A stretch of DNA of 64,000 nt, taken from contig VCJN01000676.1 of the NCBI GenBank assembly GCA_006384855.1, forward strand, positions 1-64,000, given 5' to 3'. Position numbers and translations under genes: made by a program. The stretch is from Tetraselmis striata. Its lineage: Eukaryota > Chlorophyta > Chlorodendrophyceae > Chlorodendrales > Chlorodendraceae. This document shows, in pieces, positions 20,201 to 33,055 of the stretch. The stretch's first letter is position 1. Every line of letters starts with the position of its first letter. Below the pieces are notes generated by a model. It was not told where the DNA came from. It made no database searches and was given only the letters and a program-made list of their open reading frames with translations.

Positions 20201-23200
20201 ACAGCGGGGCGCCGTTGCCGATGCTGCTGTGTGTCCGCCTGCCCGGCGGGGGCGGCGAGGCGGGCGAGGCAGAGGGTAGGGACACCGCAAGCGTAACGCA
20301 TCAACAAGGCCGCGCGCGCTGCCTTCCCATCAAATGATGCGGTGGTGGCAGGCAGCCGGCGCTATAACCAACGGACAACCGATGGTTTCCCCATCCACGC
20401 CAACTGGAGGGAAATGAGGCCCCGCACCTGTGCTGGCGCTCAGAGCCGGAGGCGGGTCTGCCGGAGCGGTGGTGGTGGTGGTGGTGGTGGCCTCCCGAGC
20501 CGCCGGACCCGTGCGTGTGGATCACCTGGCCGGGCGGGAGCACCAATGTGGGGGGGGGGGGGGGGGGGGGGCATGTTGGCCCTTCCTTGAAACAAGAGGC
20601 ATCGGCAGGCGCAGCAGCTGCCAGCTCCAGCGGCTTCCCCAGCCTCGCAGCGCCTTCGACCCCATTAGTCCGTTCTACTTTGCCTTTGCTTCTCTTTTAA
20701 TCTTTTTCGGCCCAGCTTTACCTCAAAGCTGCCCCCCCTCCCCCTTCTCGTCGCTTTCGCTCAGCGGTATTGCTTTGACACCCCAACGGCTTGCGGGTCA
20801 TCGTTTGGGCCCCCTCCGGCGCCGCGTGCACCCGCGAGAGGGGAAGCCGGGATGGCATGCGTGCGGCGGGGCGCCGATGATGGACACGCACCTCCGCCAT
20901 GTAGTCCAGGCTGTCGCTGAGCGCCGCCAGCTGGGTCAGCCGCGACATGTCGCCCGTCGTCTCGTTAATCAGCAGCGACTCCGCCGCCACCGGCTGCTCC
21001 TGCGGGCCGGCCAGCGCACGGCGGGGCGGGGCGGGCTCAGCGCGGGCGCCTCCTTGAACGGTCGATTCAACGGGGACGGCGGCGGCGGCGGCCACCTTGA
21101 ACACGTGCTCCAGCAGGTCGTGCTCCACGTGCTCCTCCCCGCAGCCGAGGCCGCCGGAGGTGATGGCGGCCACCACGGGCCGGCTGTCGAACTCGTCCTC
21201 GCGCTTCGGCACGTAAAACTTGACGGCGTCCTGCGCGCCGCATCGGGGGGAGTGCCGCAGAGAGGCACGACGTCGACAGGAGGTGGCCGGAAAACAAGGT
21301 ACGGGTCCCGGCGCGGTCCTCAGGACACGCGAATGGCTACCTGCCATGCCGCCTGCCAAAAGAGGTCTAACATAGACGCAAGCATAGCGGAACCAAGGCT
21401 GGCGTTCTTATAGGTTGCATGCAGGCCCGTGTACAGCTGCTTCCTTTGGCGGATGAACCCTGTGGAGCAGTGTATCTGCACTGGCGAGATGTTCCGGCGA
21501 GGTGGCGACATCACGGTGTCGTGGCATCCCAAGGCGGGACCCCAGAGTGGTCCTAGATGGGACCCCAAAGTGGGACCTCTAACCGGACCCCTAAGGAGGA
21601 CTAACCTACCGAAGGCGAAGCACTAGTACTGATGCTGGTACGGGGCGCAGGATTGACTCTGTAGCCGCAGCTAAGTAGCACTACAGCATCTTATGAGTAC
21701 AATTAGACAAGGACGGCATCTAAAGTTCGCCAAACGTTGAGGCTTGTGGTAAGGGTTCTTATGGGTGCGTTCAGCACCCGTCGCAGGTCGTCCCCAGCTA
21801 CCAACGAGGCAAAGCTCACTACGTGGACGCTCACAGAGCGCCAAGTCGGCTGAGTAAGGGGCGCAGCGGGCACCTGCAGCAGGGCCGCGGCCGGCTCCGA
21901 CGCCATCTTGGCCGCCAGCTCCGGCCGCGCGGCCAGCTTGGCGCTGGCGGACTTGCCGCCCTGCGTGGAGTTGGAGTACACCGCGGCGCAGGCCTCCAGC
22001 ATGCGCCCCAGCAGGCCCTCCACGACGCCGGTCAGCTGCTGCGCAAACAGCGGCATGCTGCTGGCCCACGCCATCACCTGTCGCCGGGGGGGGGCGCGCA
22101 GACGTCAGCGAGACCTGCGCCCCGCCGCCCTTCCGCCTCATCTCAGGATGGCTGCGCCTAATACTGATCATAGACAACGACTGAAATTGCCAAGCGTACC
22201 TATTATATATATATATTATTATATATGATAATAACTGTGTACATGACAATGATAGTAAGACCTCTATGACAACACCGGTAATTAGTAATCATAAGATTAA
22301 GTTTAACATCTTGTATACATGTACGATATGAAATATTGCAGTCATGTATTATTTACTTGTACCCGTAATGCAACAGCCACTTTCTTATATTATAGAATTT
22401 GATTGCATGTATTCATGGTATTATATTCCGTACACTATATTATAGAATACTACAATACTACGGTATATAAATAATATAATGTATTGTATATAACATAATA
22501 TATAGTATAATATTACAGTGCAGAATAATGGATGATACGAATCATGTCATATTAGCATCCGTTACATGCAATGCATGCAGCAATAGATGCAGCAGCACCG
22601 GGTCGCCGCGAATTGAGGCCACACGTCACGCTCTCGGCCGCCATCACATCTGCCGCACCTCCACCACCAGCCGCTCCAGCGCCAGCGAGACGCCCAGCAC
22701 GGGGCGCCCCTTGCCCACGTCCTTCTCGTACGCCGCCCGGAAGCGCGCGCGCGGGCGGAACATCTCCGAGTCCTGAGGCCCCGCGCGGCGCACACAGCCC
22801 ACGCGGGCGGTCTTAGCGGCGGCGACCGAGTTGCAGCCGAGTCAGCGCCGGGGCACCAAGGTCCCCCCCGGGGGAGAGGGGGGGAGCACCTCTAGGATGG
22901 CGTTGCAGCGCGCCCGGAAGTCCACCCGCACGCGCGGCAGGAAGCTGTCCACAACCAGCTCCTCCAGGAAGTGGCGCAGCCTAGGATGGGAGGGAGGGGG
23001 GGGGGGGGGGGGGGGGTCAATGGTTTTAGCGCCAAGTCAGCGCCGGGCCCAGCTGCCTCCCTCCTGCGCCCACCAGCCGCCCTGGCAGCCGCCAAGGCGC
23101 CAGGCGAGAGGGAGAGGGCGGGGCGCGGCCGCACCCCGTGGCCTCGCGCTTGCTCTGCGAGCGGCTCCCGCCCGTCTCGCGCATGACGCCGTCCACCAGC

Positions 23201-26200
23201 CGGTTGCCGCTGTCCACAAACTGGACCACCGGCCGGTACAGCGCCGCCGTGAAGTACTGCGACGGCTCGCGGCCTGCCCCCGCGCAACCGCCGTCAGTCA
23301 GCTGTCACCGCGCCGCAACGCCACAAGCCATTTCGGCCCACTGCGGCACCGGACAATGGGGACATGCTTCCCCCCCCCCCACCCAAAGTTGCCACCGCGG
23401 GACGGCCCACCACCTCTCGCTGTGGCGGCTTTGTACCCACTGGTTCCCCGACTCTTCCGGCTGCGCTGTTCGTGTTCTGCCCCCCCCCCCCCCCCCCCAG
23501 AAGAAGGCCCATCCACAGCCACAACTAGCGACCTCTGCCGCATCCGACAGTGGCGCCCGCCTAGGGGCCCCTGTTGCTCCCACACACTCGGCTGTCGCCC
23601 CCTCCCCGCCAGTCGCCGCCCCTGTGCCCCTGTGCCCAAGGGCAGCGCACCGAGGGCGGCCTCCACGTCGCTGCGGTAGCTGGGCGTCGTCTCCGACGCG
23701 TGCTCCGTGTCGTGCCCGCGGCGCACCAGCAGGCTCTCCGGGTCGAAGCCCTCCAGGAGCACGTCGAAGTGGAACGCCAGCCGCCCCGCGCCCTCGCCCT
23801 GCAGCACGACATGCGTCAGACCATGACAGTGCCTGCGCCGCTCGGGGAGTTGGGGGGGGGGGGGGGGGGGGGGAGAGCGCGCCTTGTTGCTGCTGCCAGC
23901 CGTGCTGTTGGCGTACATGGACTCCGTCGCCTTGGAGTCGCCGCCCATGGGGCCCAGCATCTCCTGCGGGGCGGCATTCCGCCGTGCGTGCGCAGCGCCC
24001 CCGGGTGAGCAGGCCTCTGAGGGAGGCGGGGCGCCGAGCCACGTGCCCCTCAACCCCCGGCCCGCCTGGCTCCCCTTGCCTTCCAGACTCAACGGGGGAC
24101 GCGGAGAGGCGAGGGGCCGGCGCGACCAACATGGGTGTCATGCAGCAGTCGGTACCCGTACCGCCGCCTCAATGACACATTAGCCACGAGAGAGCGGCCG
24201 CCTTATACTGGCAAGATAAGGAGTGCCAGTATACACAAAGTAATCCTTTCCGGTATATATACAAGGAAATTATTGCAGTACAAAGTATTCCTTGCCTTAT
24301 ATCTACCGGGTTACAAAGCGCATTTGGTAAGGATATTGCACATATATACTGTAATGTAGTCCAATACAATAAAGAAGAGAGTAGAATATTATCAGACAAT
24401 AATAGAAATAGGGGAAACTCTAGAAGGGGGGCAAAATACGGCCAGACAACGACGTCAACATTTTTGCCACCTACGCGCTCGTGATATTATATTCCAGACA
24501 CTGTACCGTGCTAGAACACTATATTTTGACCATATTTCCTTTAATATCATATTGTATTATATTATAATGGATGATATCAATCATGTCATTACAGCATCCA
24601 TTACATGCAATACATGCAGCAATAGATGCAGGAACGGATTCCCGCGTGTTGAGAGCACAGGTCCCGCTCTCAGCCGCCATCAACTACGCCGAACAAATGT
24701 GGAAAGATCACGGGGCGAATGTGATAAAGAGCTGCCGGGCGCCCTCGGAGCATTTCAGTAGAAATGGCTCCGTGTCAGGCGCGCCGCCGCCCGTAGCAAT
24801 GTTGGGAAAGCCCAACACGACAACTCAGCGGCGCTGTATTTGTATGTGATCGAAGAGATACCCCGCACTGCCCTGGCGGGTGTAGCCACCGGCACCATTG
24901 AGGCGGACGTCGATACCAGTTATACTGAAAGGCGAGATGATGCTGGTCACTATCATACATATCGTGAAGCATCTTTTCACCACTGACATTAAGAGTTGAC
25001 TTTAAGGTATCTAGTACAAAACATGTAATCCGAAATGTCGCCATCCAGCCTTTCGTTTTCTTTAAAAGTAAATAACAATGTGGATTCCGTTTTAATCTTT
25101 TCCGATTTTTGATTTTTTTTGCATTGCTATTTCACCGTCCCTGATGATAGATATGCATGCGTACGGTACAGGATCGGGTGTGTGGCGCATGCAGGCGGCG
25201 CCATCCGAGCGTGACCGGCGCCAATCCACCGCATGATCGCTGGACGGGGCTGTCTCGCTGTCTCGCTGCATTGCAGCCCGAGCCGTACCTTGAGGAGGTA
25301 TTTGCACTCGAACATTAGCCCCGTCCAGATGCGCTCCATCTCCAGCACGGTGCTCGGCCGGCCCTTGTCGTCGTCGCCGCTGGTGTGGAAGATGGGGTTG
25401 AGGGACAGGCGCTGCAGGGGCCGCGGCGCGCCTCCTGCTTTGGTGGTGGGAGGTCGAGCGTGTGGCATGGCATTGGTGGGAGGTCGAGCGCACCGGCAGG
25501 CGCCCGGAAGGCACCGCGGGCCGGGTGAAGAGAGAGAGAGACTAGGGGGGGTGGCGGGGCTCGCCTGCCGCTCCCTTGCTGCTGCTGGCATCCTCCGACG
25601 ACGGGTCCTTGCACGCTTTCGCCGCCTCCGCCTTGAGGAAGCGCAGCGCGGGGTCGTCCTGTCCGAGAAGCCGAAACCGATGCCATGTCAGACTCAGGCA
25701 GACTAAGCGAAAAAGGCTGCCGAGGTGGGCGACTCGTGCGTCTGCCCCCTCGCACCCCAACCTCAACACAGCCGATCCTCTCGAGTGTCTGCAGCCGATG
25801 GGGCCTCTCCTTGTCTACCCTCCCAGGGCACGCACACGGACACGGACACGGACACGCACGGGCGGGTGCTTTATTCTGGACATTTTGTTCCCGGTGGAAC
25901 TGGCGCCTAAATGACTCAGCGAAATGTATTCTCGCCGAACCCGGAGATTCCAATGTTCCGAAATAAATCCAATTAATTATTCCAGGCGATGCTGGCTAGT
26001 GGCGGGGCGGGCGGTTGCGGCCGCGCCTGCTGCTGCTGCTCCCCGATCATCTGGTACAGGTGCGCCAGGTTGCGCAGCGCCGCCAGGCAGGCGTCGAGAG
26101 CACGCTGCAGTACCTCGCGCGCCGCGGCCTCCGTCAGTGTCGGCACGGACGGCCCGCCTGCGAGGCAGAGGGCGCACGGGCGGCAGCTTAGGGTGAGGCC

Positions 26201-29176
26201 CGGCGGCGGCTCCCCATCTCGCGGGGTGCGCCGCTGCACCATGTCAATGCCGTGCACGACATCGCGACACAGACGATGGACACGGGCACCCGTCTGCTCA
26301 ACATTGGAGGCGGCGCCACTCGCCTTTTGCCGACTCGGCCGTGTTGGCGCCCGGTTCCGGCAGTGCGGGCGGCTTGGTGGACTGCCGGGCGGGTGCGCGA
26401 GGCTAGGCATCAGTGGCAAGCACAGTGCGGATGGCGCAGCTACGGGGGCACGATTAAGGGGGGGGGGGGGGGGGGGGAGGAGGGGGGCAGCTGGGGAGCG
26501 CACCTTGAGGATGCTGCGAATGAGCGTCCGGACTTGGCTGGGCATGCTCTCCCGGATGATCGCCTGCAGGATGGCAGCGGGCAGTGTCTCATAGCGGCAA
26601 CGCACTTCGCATCACGCCGGTCGTGTGAAAAGTCGTGCCAATCACCCCCCGCCCCCCCCCCCCCCCCCCCCCTAGTCAGTCACATCCCCGCCAGCCGCTC
26701 TCTCCGCATGGGATTTCGCGCCCTGTTGCACCTTGGCGTCCCGGATGCCGCCAATCTGCACTAGGCACTGCACCAGCGTTTCGAAGCCAGACGGCTGCGA
26801 GGGGGCACGAGAGCAAACGGCAGTCAGTGGCGTTAACAGGTGGGGGGGGGGGGGGGGCAACACATGCCCCAGAAGCCATCGCATCAGGCGACCACAACCC
26901 CCCCCCTCCCTCCTCCCCCTCCCCCACTGACCCCATCGCCCCCAGCAATACTTCCTCTGCGACCGAGATGCGCTCCTGCACAGCTGGTGGGACTCGGCCT
27001 GCCGTAGTGGGGGGGGCCATTGGCCGCACTTCCCTTCCCCCCCCCCCCTTCTCCTCGCCTTTTAGAGTGCCGCACTGTCATCGGCCAAACCATAGCAGCC
27101 AGCGCAGGGACGGCAGCCTGCTGGCAGGCACAGGGACCGAGGGCTGCCAGGTAGCGTAGCCCTGGGTGGGTATGTGGGTGGATGCGGGTGTGGATGATCA
27201 GCGCTGCGCGCGCTGCTTCCGCCTGCTCGCCGCCCAGTGCATGTCGCCGCCGCATTCAGCGCAGGCAGCCACGAGTACGGGGCGCCTGGCCGCGCTACGC
27301 ACGGCGCCGCCCCCTCTTGCTCGGCCGGGCGGCTCCCTCAATGTGGGGGCTGGCTATCACGGCACCGGGGCGGCGTGCGCATAGAGGAGCGCGGGCGCCC
27401 CGGCTGCCTCAGCCCCGGCGCATGACAGACCCTCCCCCTCCCCCCCCCCACCCCCCAGCCCCCAACACGCACACCGCCACCACCACCACCCACCACCCAT
27501 GTGTTTGTTGCTGCTACGATGCACCCCGTCCGCTGGCTGTCATGGAAGGAGCATCGCGCCAACCTTTTGGTCGCCCACATTGGCGGAGCTCGGGCGCCGC
27601 ATGCTGCCGAGGTCCATGGAGCTGAGGGACGTCCGCCGCGCGGGCGGGGCGCGCACACGCGCGCCTTCATGTGCTGCGCGTGATAAGGCAGGACAGAAGG
27701 CGGGGGGGGGGGGGGGGGGGGCGCTGGGGCGTGAGACGCACCCCCTCCAGGCAGAGTGATTCTTGGCACCAACGGCATTCACGCGACAGAAGCGAACAAG
27801 GTAGAGTGGATGCGCGCCAATCACACTGTGCGGCAACGGTGCGGACACGGAGGGTGACTGAAGTCTGCACACAGAGCGGAGACCTCCCTGCGTGCATGGC
27901 GGTGCAGGCCGAATCCGACATCCCTAGGGTTCCCACAGCGGCTGGAGAAAGCAGGTCCTAAAAGTAACTCGGCTCCGGAGTGGAGAGCAGCAGGTCGGCA
28001 CGGTGTGTTTCGATTTCGAGAGGCACAGGGGGGGGTGGGGAGGGGGGTGGGGGGGCGCACTGATGTCCTTGGACAGCCGCCGCGTGGCGATGCCCCACTT
28101 TCCGGTGTGCTCGTCCCCAGAGATGATGCTGCCGTGGCGCTGCAGCGGCCGCCCACCGCCCGGCCGCCCACGGGACACGTCCATCTCTGTGCCGGCGACC
28201 GCAGGCGGCGGTCAGGCGCGTCTCCCGATGCAGAGTGGGTCAGGGGCGATAAAGGGAAAGCGGGGAGGGGTGAGGGCAAGGCAGGGGGGGGGGGGGGGTC
28301 CACCTGATCGGAAGGCCAGCCGGTCCGCCGTGTGCCTGCGCCCTGCCCGCCGCCCGCCTCCCTGCAGGCCCCAGTCACACGGATCAATGCCAGCGTGATT
28401 CGCATGGTCGACGCCACGGTCAGTACCAACCAATGCCCGTGATGACAGTGATGCCGACGCCGATGCTGGTGTCAATGCCGCTGGCAAGGCTGAGGAAGGC
28501 CCCGAGGAAGGCAGTGGGGCAGGGAAGGGGGCGGGGTAGGGGGGGGGGGTGGGGTGTCAAACCTCTGACTTGCGGCCAGCGGGAAGAGAGCCCTGTCGCT
28601 GCGGCGGTCGGCCAGCGGGGCGGGCGCTGCCTCCGCCGGTGAGGCCAATGCTAGCCATCAGGTCGGAGGCTGGTGAGGTGGGAAGATGTGCAGGACGGGG
28701 GGTGGGGGGGGGGGGGGGGGGGGGGGGGATTAAGCCTCGGTGTGTTGGCCCGTCCTGTGGGCTGTGCGCATGACACGGCCGTTGGCGCACTGCCAGGCTC
28801 AAACGGGTGGCGGGGGGCCCATACCGCTCATGCGTCGCTTGACCATCTGGGACAAGGGGTCCGCGTCCTCCAGCGCCGCAGCGTCGTCGTCCTCGTCCAG
28901 CTCCCGAGCCTTTGGCGCCTCCGTGTAGATGCGGCGCTGCAGCTCCTGCAGACAGGGAGGGCGCAGGGGGCACGAGGCGTGAGGGTGCCCCATAAGCGCG
29001 CGGCACATGCTGTGGCAGCCTGGCGCGCTGCTGTGATCACGTCCGCCCCCAGTGGAATTGTTGGCCAATCTCCCCCCGATATATAGATACGTACGTATAT
29101 ATACATATATATAAATACATACATACATATATATACGTACATATATGTAGAAAAAAAGAAATACATGGATATTTAT

Positions 29177-29230
<54 letters not shown>

Positions 29231-29825
29231 GGCACAAAGTCATAAGAAATAAGACAGCTGGCCTGTTTAGCATCAAAGACTAAGCAGGAACAAAGTCATA
29301 AGAAATTTGAAATTTCGCCGAGGCGACCACGGGAGGAAGGGGGCCCACCTGCAGGATGTTGTCCTGCAGGCTCTGGCGCAGCTCCACCATGTCCTTCCGC
29401 AGCGTGGACAGCCCCTCCACCTGCCCGGCTCACCCAGCATCGCCGGCCGTCAAGCTTAGGTCAGGACGGGGCCCGCCCTCCCCCCATCATGCCCAGACTC
29501 TGCGCAGGCCACCCTTCCACCCAGGAGCCGCCGGCCAGTTTAGCTGGTCAGGGATGGGGCCCGCGTCCGGTGCCGGTACAGGCGGCGGGCGCGGCGATTC
29601 GCGCCGTGCCCGCCCCGTAGACCTGACGACCGGCCCGACCTGCGCGGCCTCGTGCGGGATGCGGGCCGCCTGTAGGCGGCTTGTACTGTAAAACGTTCGC
29701 CAGTTCTTCGCTCCTTCGTCGGCTCCCGCAGTACAAAGTACAGCAGTGTAGAGTACATAACAATAGGCCAATCCCCTTCTCATGTGTGGATGCCAGCAGT
29801 TGGCCCCAAATGCTAGTTGATACTG

Positions 29826-29894
<69 letters not shown>

Positions 29895-30968
29895 GCTCAG
29901 GAGCCCGCTCTTCCCCCATTATGCCCAGACTCTGCGCAGGCCACCCTTCCACCCGGGAGCCCCACCTTTGACAGCTCGTCGCGCGCCAGCTTGTTGCAGC
30001 CCTCCAGCAACAGCGCGATCGCCTCCGTCCAGTCCTGTCGCAGCCCGCCACCTCAAGGTTCATCACCTTCTCCCCCGCCGCCCCGCCGCCCCACCACGAG
30101 GCTGGCGCCCACACACCTTGTCCTTCTCCAGCGCCCGGATCTGCTCCGGCAGCTCCACGATGCTCTGGATGTCGTCCAGCAGGCGGATGGTATCGGAGAA
30201 CGTAATGTTCTTGCGCCACTGCGGGGGCGAAAGGGCGGCTAAGCGCGCGGGGGGAGCGCTGCTGATGGTGCGGGTGGAATCGGAGCGGCGGGTCTCCGGG
30301 GGGAGTTGGGGGGGGGGGGGGGGGGGGGGCGCATGAGAGCACCTGCGCCTGCAGGTGGCGGCTTTTAGCGCCCAGCCGTTTCCGGGAGTCCTCCAGCGCG
30401 CGCCTCAGGGTGGCCACCTGCGCATGTGGGTTCGATATCCGGCAGCTGAACCCACTGGCAACGTCTGCTATCTATCATCAAACTCGCCGTGCCCGCCCTA
30501 TGCATGGGCGGCAGATCGTGTTGCCGGCGGCCCCCCTCCACCTAGAGCACGCTGCCGCCCCCACCGCTCCCTCGAGGCGCCGCCCCCGCACCTCCTCCTC
30601 CGCGCTGCTGAAATGGCGCAGGATGCCCGAGTAGTTCTGCAGCGCCTTGTTGAAGCCGTTGTGGTACGTGCGCACCACGTCATCCACCAGCGACTCCACC
30701 CCCTGCTGCTGCGAGCGTAGCTGCGGTCGTGGGGCCAGCGGTGCGCCGTTAGCTGCGAGCGCTGCAGTGCTGTGCAAGATGGGCGAGTACAGCGCGGGCG
30801 CAAGCCCGGCCGGCGCCGCCGCACCTCCTCCAGCCGCACTTCCGGCTCAATCTGGCTCAGGATGTCGATCACGTGCGGCAGCGAGTCAAAGCTGGTGGAG
30901 CTCAGCTCGCTGGATACTCGACTCAGCTCACTGTCCACCAGCTGCCAGTTGATGCCGCCCCTATCCAT
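17273..30968 (-). CDS. SEC8: Exocyst complex subunit SEC8 (EXOC4)
   Basis: SEC8 is a core subunit of the exocyst, which tethers secretory vesicles to the plasma membrane. The ATG at 30968 opens MDRGGINWQLVDSELS. Exons with matched phases: 30968-30825, 30720-30592, 30417-30343, 30218-30117, 30034-29966, 29420-29349, 28945-28825, 28669-about 28565, 28186-28061, 27621-27564, 26983-26932, 26794-26732, about 26610-26504, 26157-about 26000, 25658-25565, 25411-25289, 23798-23651, 23273-23135, 22980-22890, 22772-22648, 22077-21874, 21230-20892, about 20240-20097, 19776-19729, 19574-19386, 19207-19133, 18778-18716, 18570-18460 and 17419-17273. Family signatures include FDSLPHVIDILS, VRTYHNGFNKALQNYSGILR, LTQLAALSDSLDYMAE, LRTLRLELSFILLHYLQ and RTYYGLLKMPVDSF, colinear with plant SEC8. 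The exons between 28500 and 27000 are the least certain. Donors after 25565, 20097, 19729, 19386 and 18460 are GC. Confidence 0.93.
18850..18972 (+). repeat. Dispersed repeat copy in SEC8 intron
   Basis: Matches the reverse complement of the 9202-9540 tandem pair (GAACACCACCGCGAATAAGA, CCTGCCCTCCCTGCCAGAGG, GCTTATAGGTCGCATGCAAC). Confidence 0.7.
21355..21425 (+). repeat. Partial dispersed repeat copy in SEC8 intron
   Basis: AGGTCTAACATAGACGCAAG followed by GCGTTCTTATAGGTTGCATG, the 3' part of the same family. Confidence 0.65.
22527..24685 (+). repeat. Direct ~120-bp repeat pair in two SEC8 introns, each beside an AT-rich island
   Basis: Copies at 22527-22650 and 24566-24685 share ATGGATGATA, AATCATGTCAT, ACATGCAAT, ACATGCAGCAATAGATGCAG and CCGCTCTC/ACGCTCTC followed by GCCGCCATCA. 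Both follow strongly AT-rich stretches (22200-22526, 24190-24565) unlike the GC-rich exons. Copy 1 runs across the donor of the exon ending at 22648. Confidence 0.75.
29181..29222. repeat. (AC)n microsatellite in SEC8 intron
   Basis: About 21 AC units, flanked by TA/CATA-rich sequence (29080-29180). Confidence 0.95.
29826..29890. repeat. (TA)n microsatellite in SEC8 intron
   Basis: About 32 uninterrupted TA units. Confidence 0.95.
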
Positions 30969-31833
30969 GGTGACAGCACGCCAGGCACGGCTACCTGCGG
31001 CTGTGAGCTCACCCCCCTCCCTCCCCCTCCGCGCGCCCTCGGCTCGCGGCGCGACCCCCTCCTCAGGCAGCGCAGAACTCCATGTCGCGGTCGTCCCTGT
31101 CTGAGCGCCGCCCGAAGCCTGCGTTTATCGGATAGCCCAATACCTCAGCCACTGCAATATGTTGAGAACGAGGGGAAGGTGGTGGGGGAGAACCAACGCC
31201 GGGAGCCAGCCGGACTTCTTTCAGATACAGCCACAGCCTCTGCCGGCTGCTCCCCTCTCGAAGAGCACAGTGGTCCGCAAGCAAGGCCACCGCCCTGCGC
31301 CCCGGCAGCAGCGAGGGGTGACTCGGGAGCGGTCGCCCGTGCCCCCACCTTGATGCGGAGGCGGAAGCGGTGGTGGACGCGACGAAAGCCGCTGTTCGTC
31401 GGGCGAGACACTGCTCGTCAGCCTTCCGTGGCGCCTGATTGACGCACTATCCCGACCTGGTGTCTGCGGGTGAAGAGGGACGAGGTTGCGCCGGTGCGTG
31501 CGTGCGTGCGTGCGTGCGTGCGTTCCTCAAGCCGAGGTCGCGATCCGAGGGCGATTTACTTGCATACGCGGTACTCTATCAGCCGGCAGCCGGCATTATC
31601 ATCACAATCGACATAGGCGTCAGATATTGCTATATGACGCTTTCCCTGTATATATAATCCCTAGCCTTATCGCTGTCCCCGTACCCGTCTAGCACGCGCG
31701 TACTATATTCTTAGTATTATATATTCTTAGTACAGCCGTTTTTGGCGGATCCGCGCATTCGACGCAGCACCGTTGACCTGCGCTGACTTGATCCCATGCC
31801 GGGGCCTCCGAGACATGGAACTATGAATAAATG
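30969..31833. other. SEC8 upstream region
   Basis: Presumed 5' UTR and promoter of SEC8. It holds a (GTGC)n run at about 31493-31522. No second gene is supported. Confidence 0.5.
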
Positions 31834-32127
31834 TGTCTTCTCACGACCAGAGGAGCATTTTCCTTCCCCAGTACTTTGCGTGCATTCTCTGGACGCTCTC
31901 CCTGTAACCAAAAAGACATACCAGAGGAGCATTTATTATTGAGCCGAACACTGGATCGCGCGGTGCGCGCTAGGTACCTTGGTCCTCGCCCCCCCCTGCG
32001 CCCCTCGCGGATAACCTAGCGTCCCACCCGCACAGCTAGGGCTTACACGCCCAGCCGCGCGCGCGATGCAACGATATCGCGGTCCAACGTTTCAAGTATA
32101 TATTCAAATATATACCCAACACTAACA
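31834..32127 (+). repeat. Left inverted terminal repeat, LTR-like
   Basis: Starts TG and ends CA. It shares with the right arm TGTCTTCTCACGACCAGAG, CGCGCGGTGCGCGC, TGCGCCCCTCGCGGATAA, GCGTCCCACCCGCAC and AGCTAGGGCTTACACGCCC. The arm contains an extra internal duplication of CCAGAGGAGCATTT (about 31850 and 31921) absent from the right arm. Confidence 0.85.
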
Positions 32128-32129
32128 TT

Positions 32130-32145
32130 TGGCGCCGTCGCCGGG
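32130..32145 (+). other. Primer-binding-site-like sequence (tRNA-Asp type)
   Basis: TGGCGCCGTCGCCGGG lies two bases after the CA end of the left arm. It matches, with one difference, the reverse complement of the 3' end of plant tRNA-Asp, which is used as primer site by many Gypsy elements. The right arm has a damaged version (TGACGTAGTCGCCGGG). Confidence 0.5.
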
Positions 32146-32283
32146 CGCGAGGCAAGAGTTTAAATTCAAAGAGCAGCATATTAAGGATCGCGCTAGCGCC
32201 GATATTCAATTATTTTGAACGGCCGCCCTCTGCTCATGGTCGCCCTCTTGTAGTGCTACCACCACTCGGCGATAATCCGCACC

Positions 32284-33024
32284 ATGCTACCGACTAATAG
32301 CACCAAGCGGTCGCATCAAGAACACATCAAGCGGAGTAGGCGCATAACAAAGGTGCCTAAGGGGTTGAATGGTGTGCACAAGATGTTGTTGGCGAACCTT
32401 GTGTCACTCACACCCTCGGCCAGCCTCACCCGGCGACCTATTGGGCCACCGTGGAGAGGAGAGCCAAGCTCGGCTCCCTCGCATGACGAGCCCCAAGAAC
32501 CGCCCTCGCCCGGCGAACGGCATGAGGCTCACGCCCCGAAGCCCGTATGGGATCGGATGTTGCCGCATGACCGGCGGCTTTTGCGCGTCTCTCCCGACGG
32601 CCGCGAGGCCCACTACGTTGTGCCGGCACACAAGAGTCGCACATATCACCACACCTACAAAGACTTCGTTATCGTGGGCTTCAGATTCGTGAAGTGCTCT
32701 GACAATGCGGGCGGTATTATGCTCGGTTGGTGCGACTCCGCCAATGGTTGTGACGAATCTCCATACCGGAGAGGCTCCTTTCCGGACGCGGACAGGTCTA
32801 ATCGCACAGTGGCGGAGGTCAAGGGAACAGTTGGCCATTTCTCAGCTTGCAAGTGCGCAGCCAAGGTGTTGGAAGCCGTGGGCGGTGAAAGTCGCCTCAA
32901 AATGCTGATTTACGCAGCAGACAAGTCACCCCCTCAAGGTGCAGGAATGCTGGTGATGCGCGATGACTGGATATTCGCGGTGGCGGCCCGCTACACCGCA
33001 GGTGAACCCGAACGCGGTGCATGA
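32284..33024 (+). CDS. Hypothetical protein of the 31.8-37.1 kb element
   Basis: 246 codons from ATG 32284, the longest credible ORF of the element, starting about 140 bases inside the primer-site-like sequence. The N-terminus is basic (KRSHQEHIKRSRRITK), followed by a Pro/Ser/Glu-rich linker. A folded-looking C-terminal part follows (VWDRMLPHDRRLLRVSPDGR, YKDFVIVGFRFVKCSDNAGG, LVMRDDWIFAVAARYT). It ends just before a second frame with a Cys/His cluster (33056 on), so the original protein was probably longer. I do not recognise the family. A retroelement gag-like role or the N-terminal part of a large transposase would both fit the position. Confidence 0.45.
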   Translation: MLPTNSTKRSHQEHIKRSRRITKVPKGLNGVHKMLLANLVSLTPSASLTRRPIGPPWRGEPSSAPSHDEPQEPPSPGERHEAHAPKPVWDRMLPHDRRLLRVSPDGREAHYVVPAHKSRTYHHTYKDFVIVGFRFVKCSDNAGGIMLGWCDSANGCDESPYRRGSFPDADRSNRTVAEVKGTVGHFSACKCAAKVLEAVGGESRLKMLIYAADKSPPQGAGMLVMRDDWIFAVAARYTAGEPERGA

Positions 33025-33055
33025 ATCTGCGTTTTGACAGTGGGGCGTCGTTAAA

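Noticed and set aside
19077..20279. 400-codon plus-strand ORF inside SEC8
   Set aside because: It is Gly/Arg-rich from poly-G runs and antisense to well-supported SEC8 exons.
28398..28510. Hydrophobic minus-strand segment (SLASGIDTSIGVGITVITGI) as a SEC8 exon or a separate membrane protein
   Set aside because: The DNA is built of a repeated GGCATY/GACACC-like unit, the frame ends quickly, and it matches neither SEC8 nor a family I can name.
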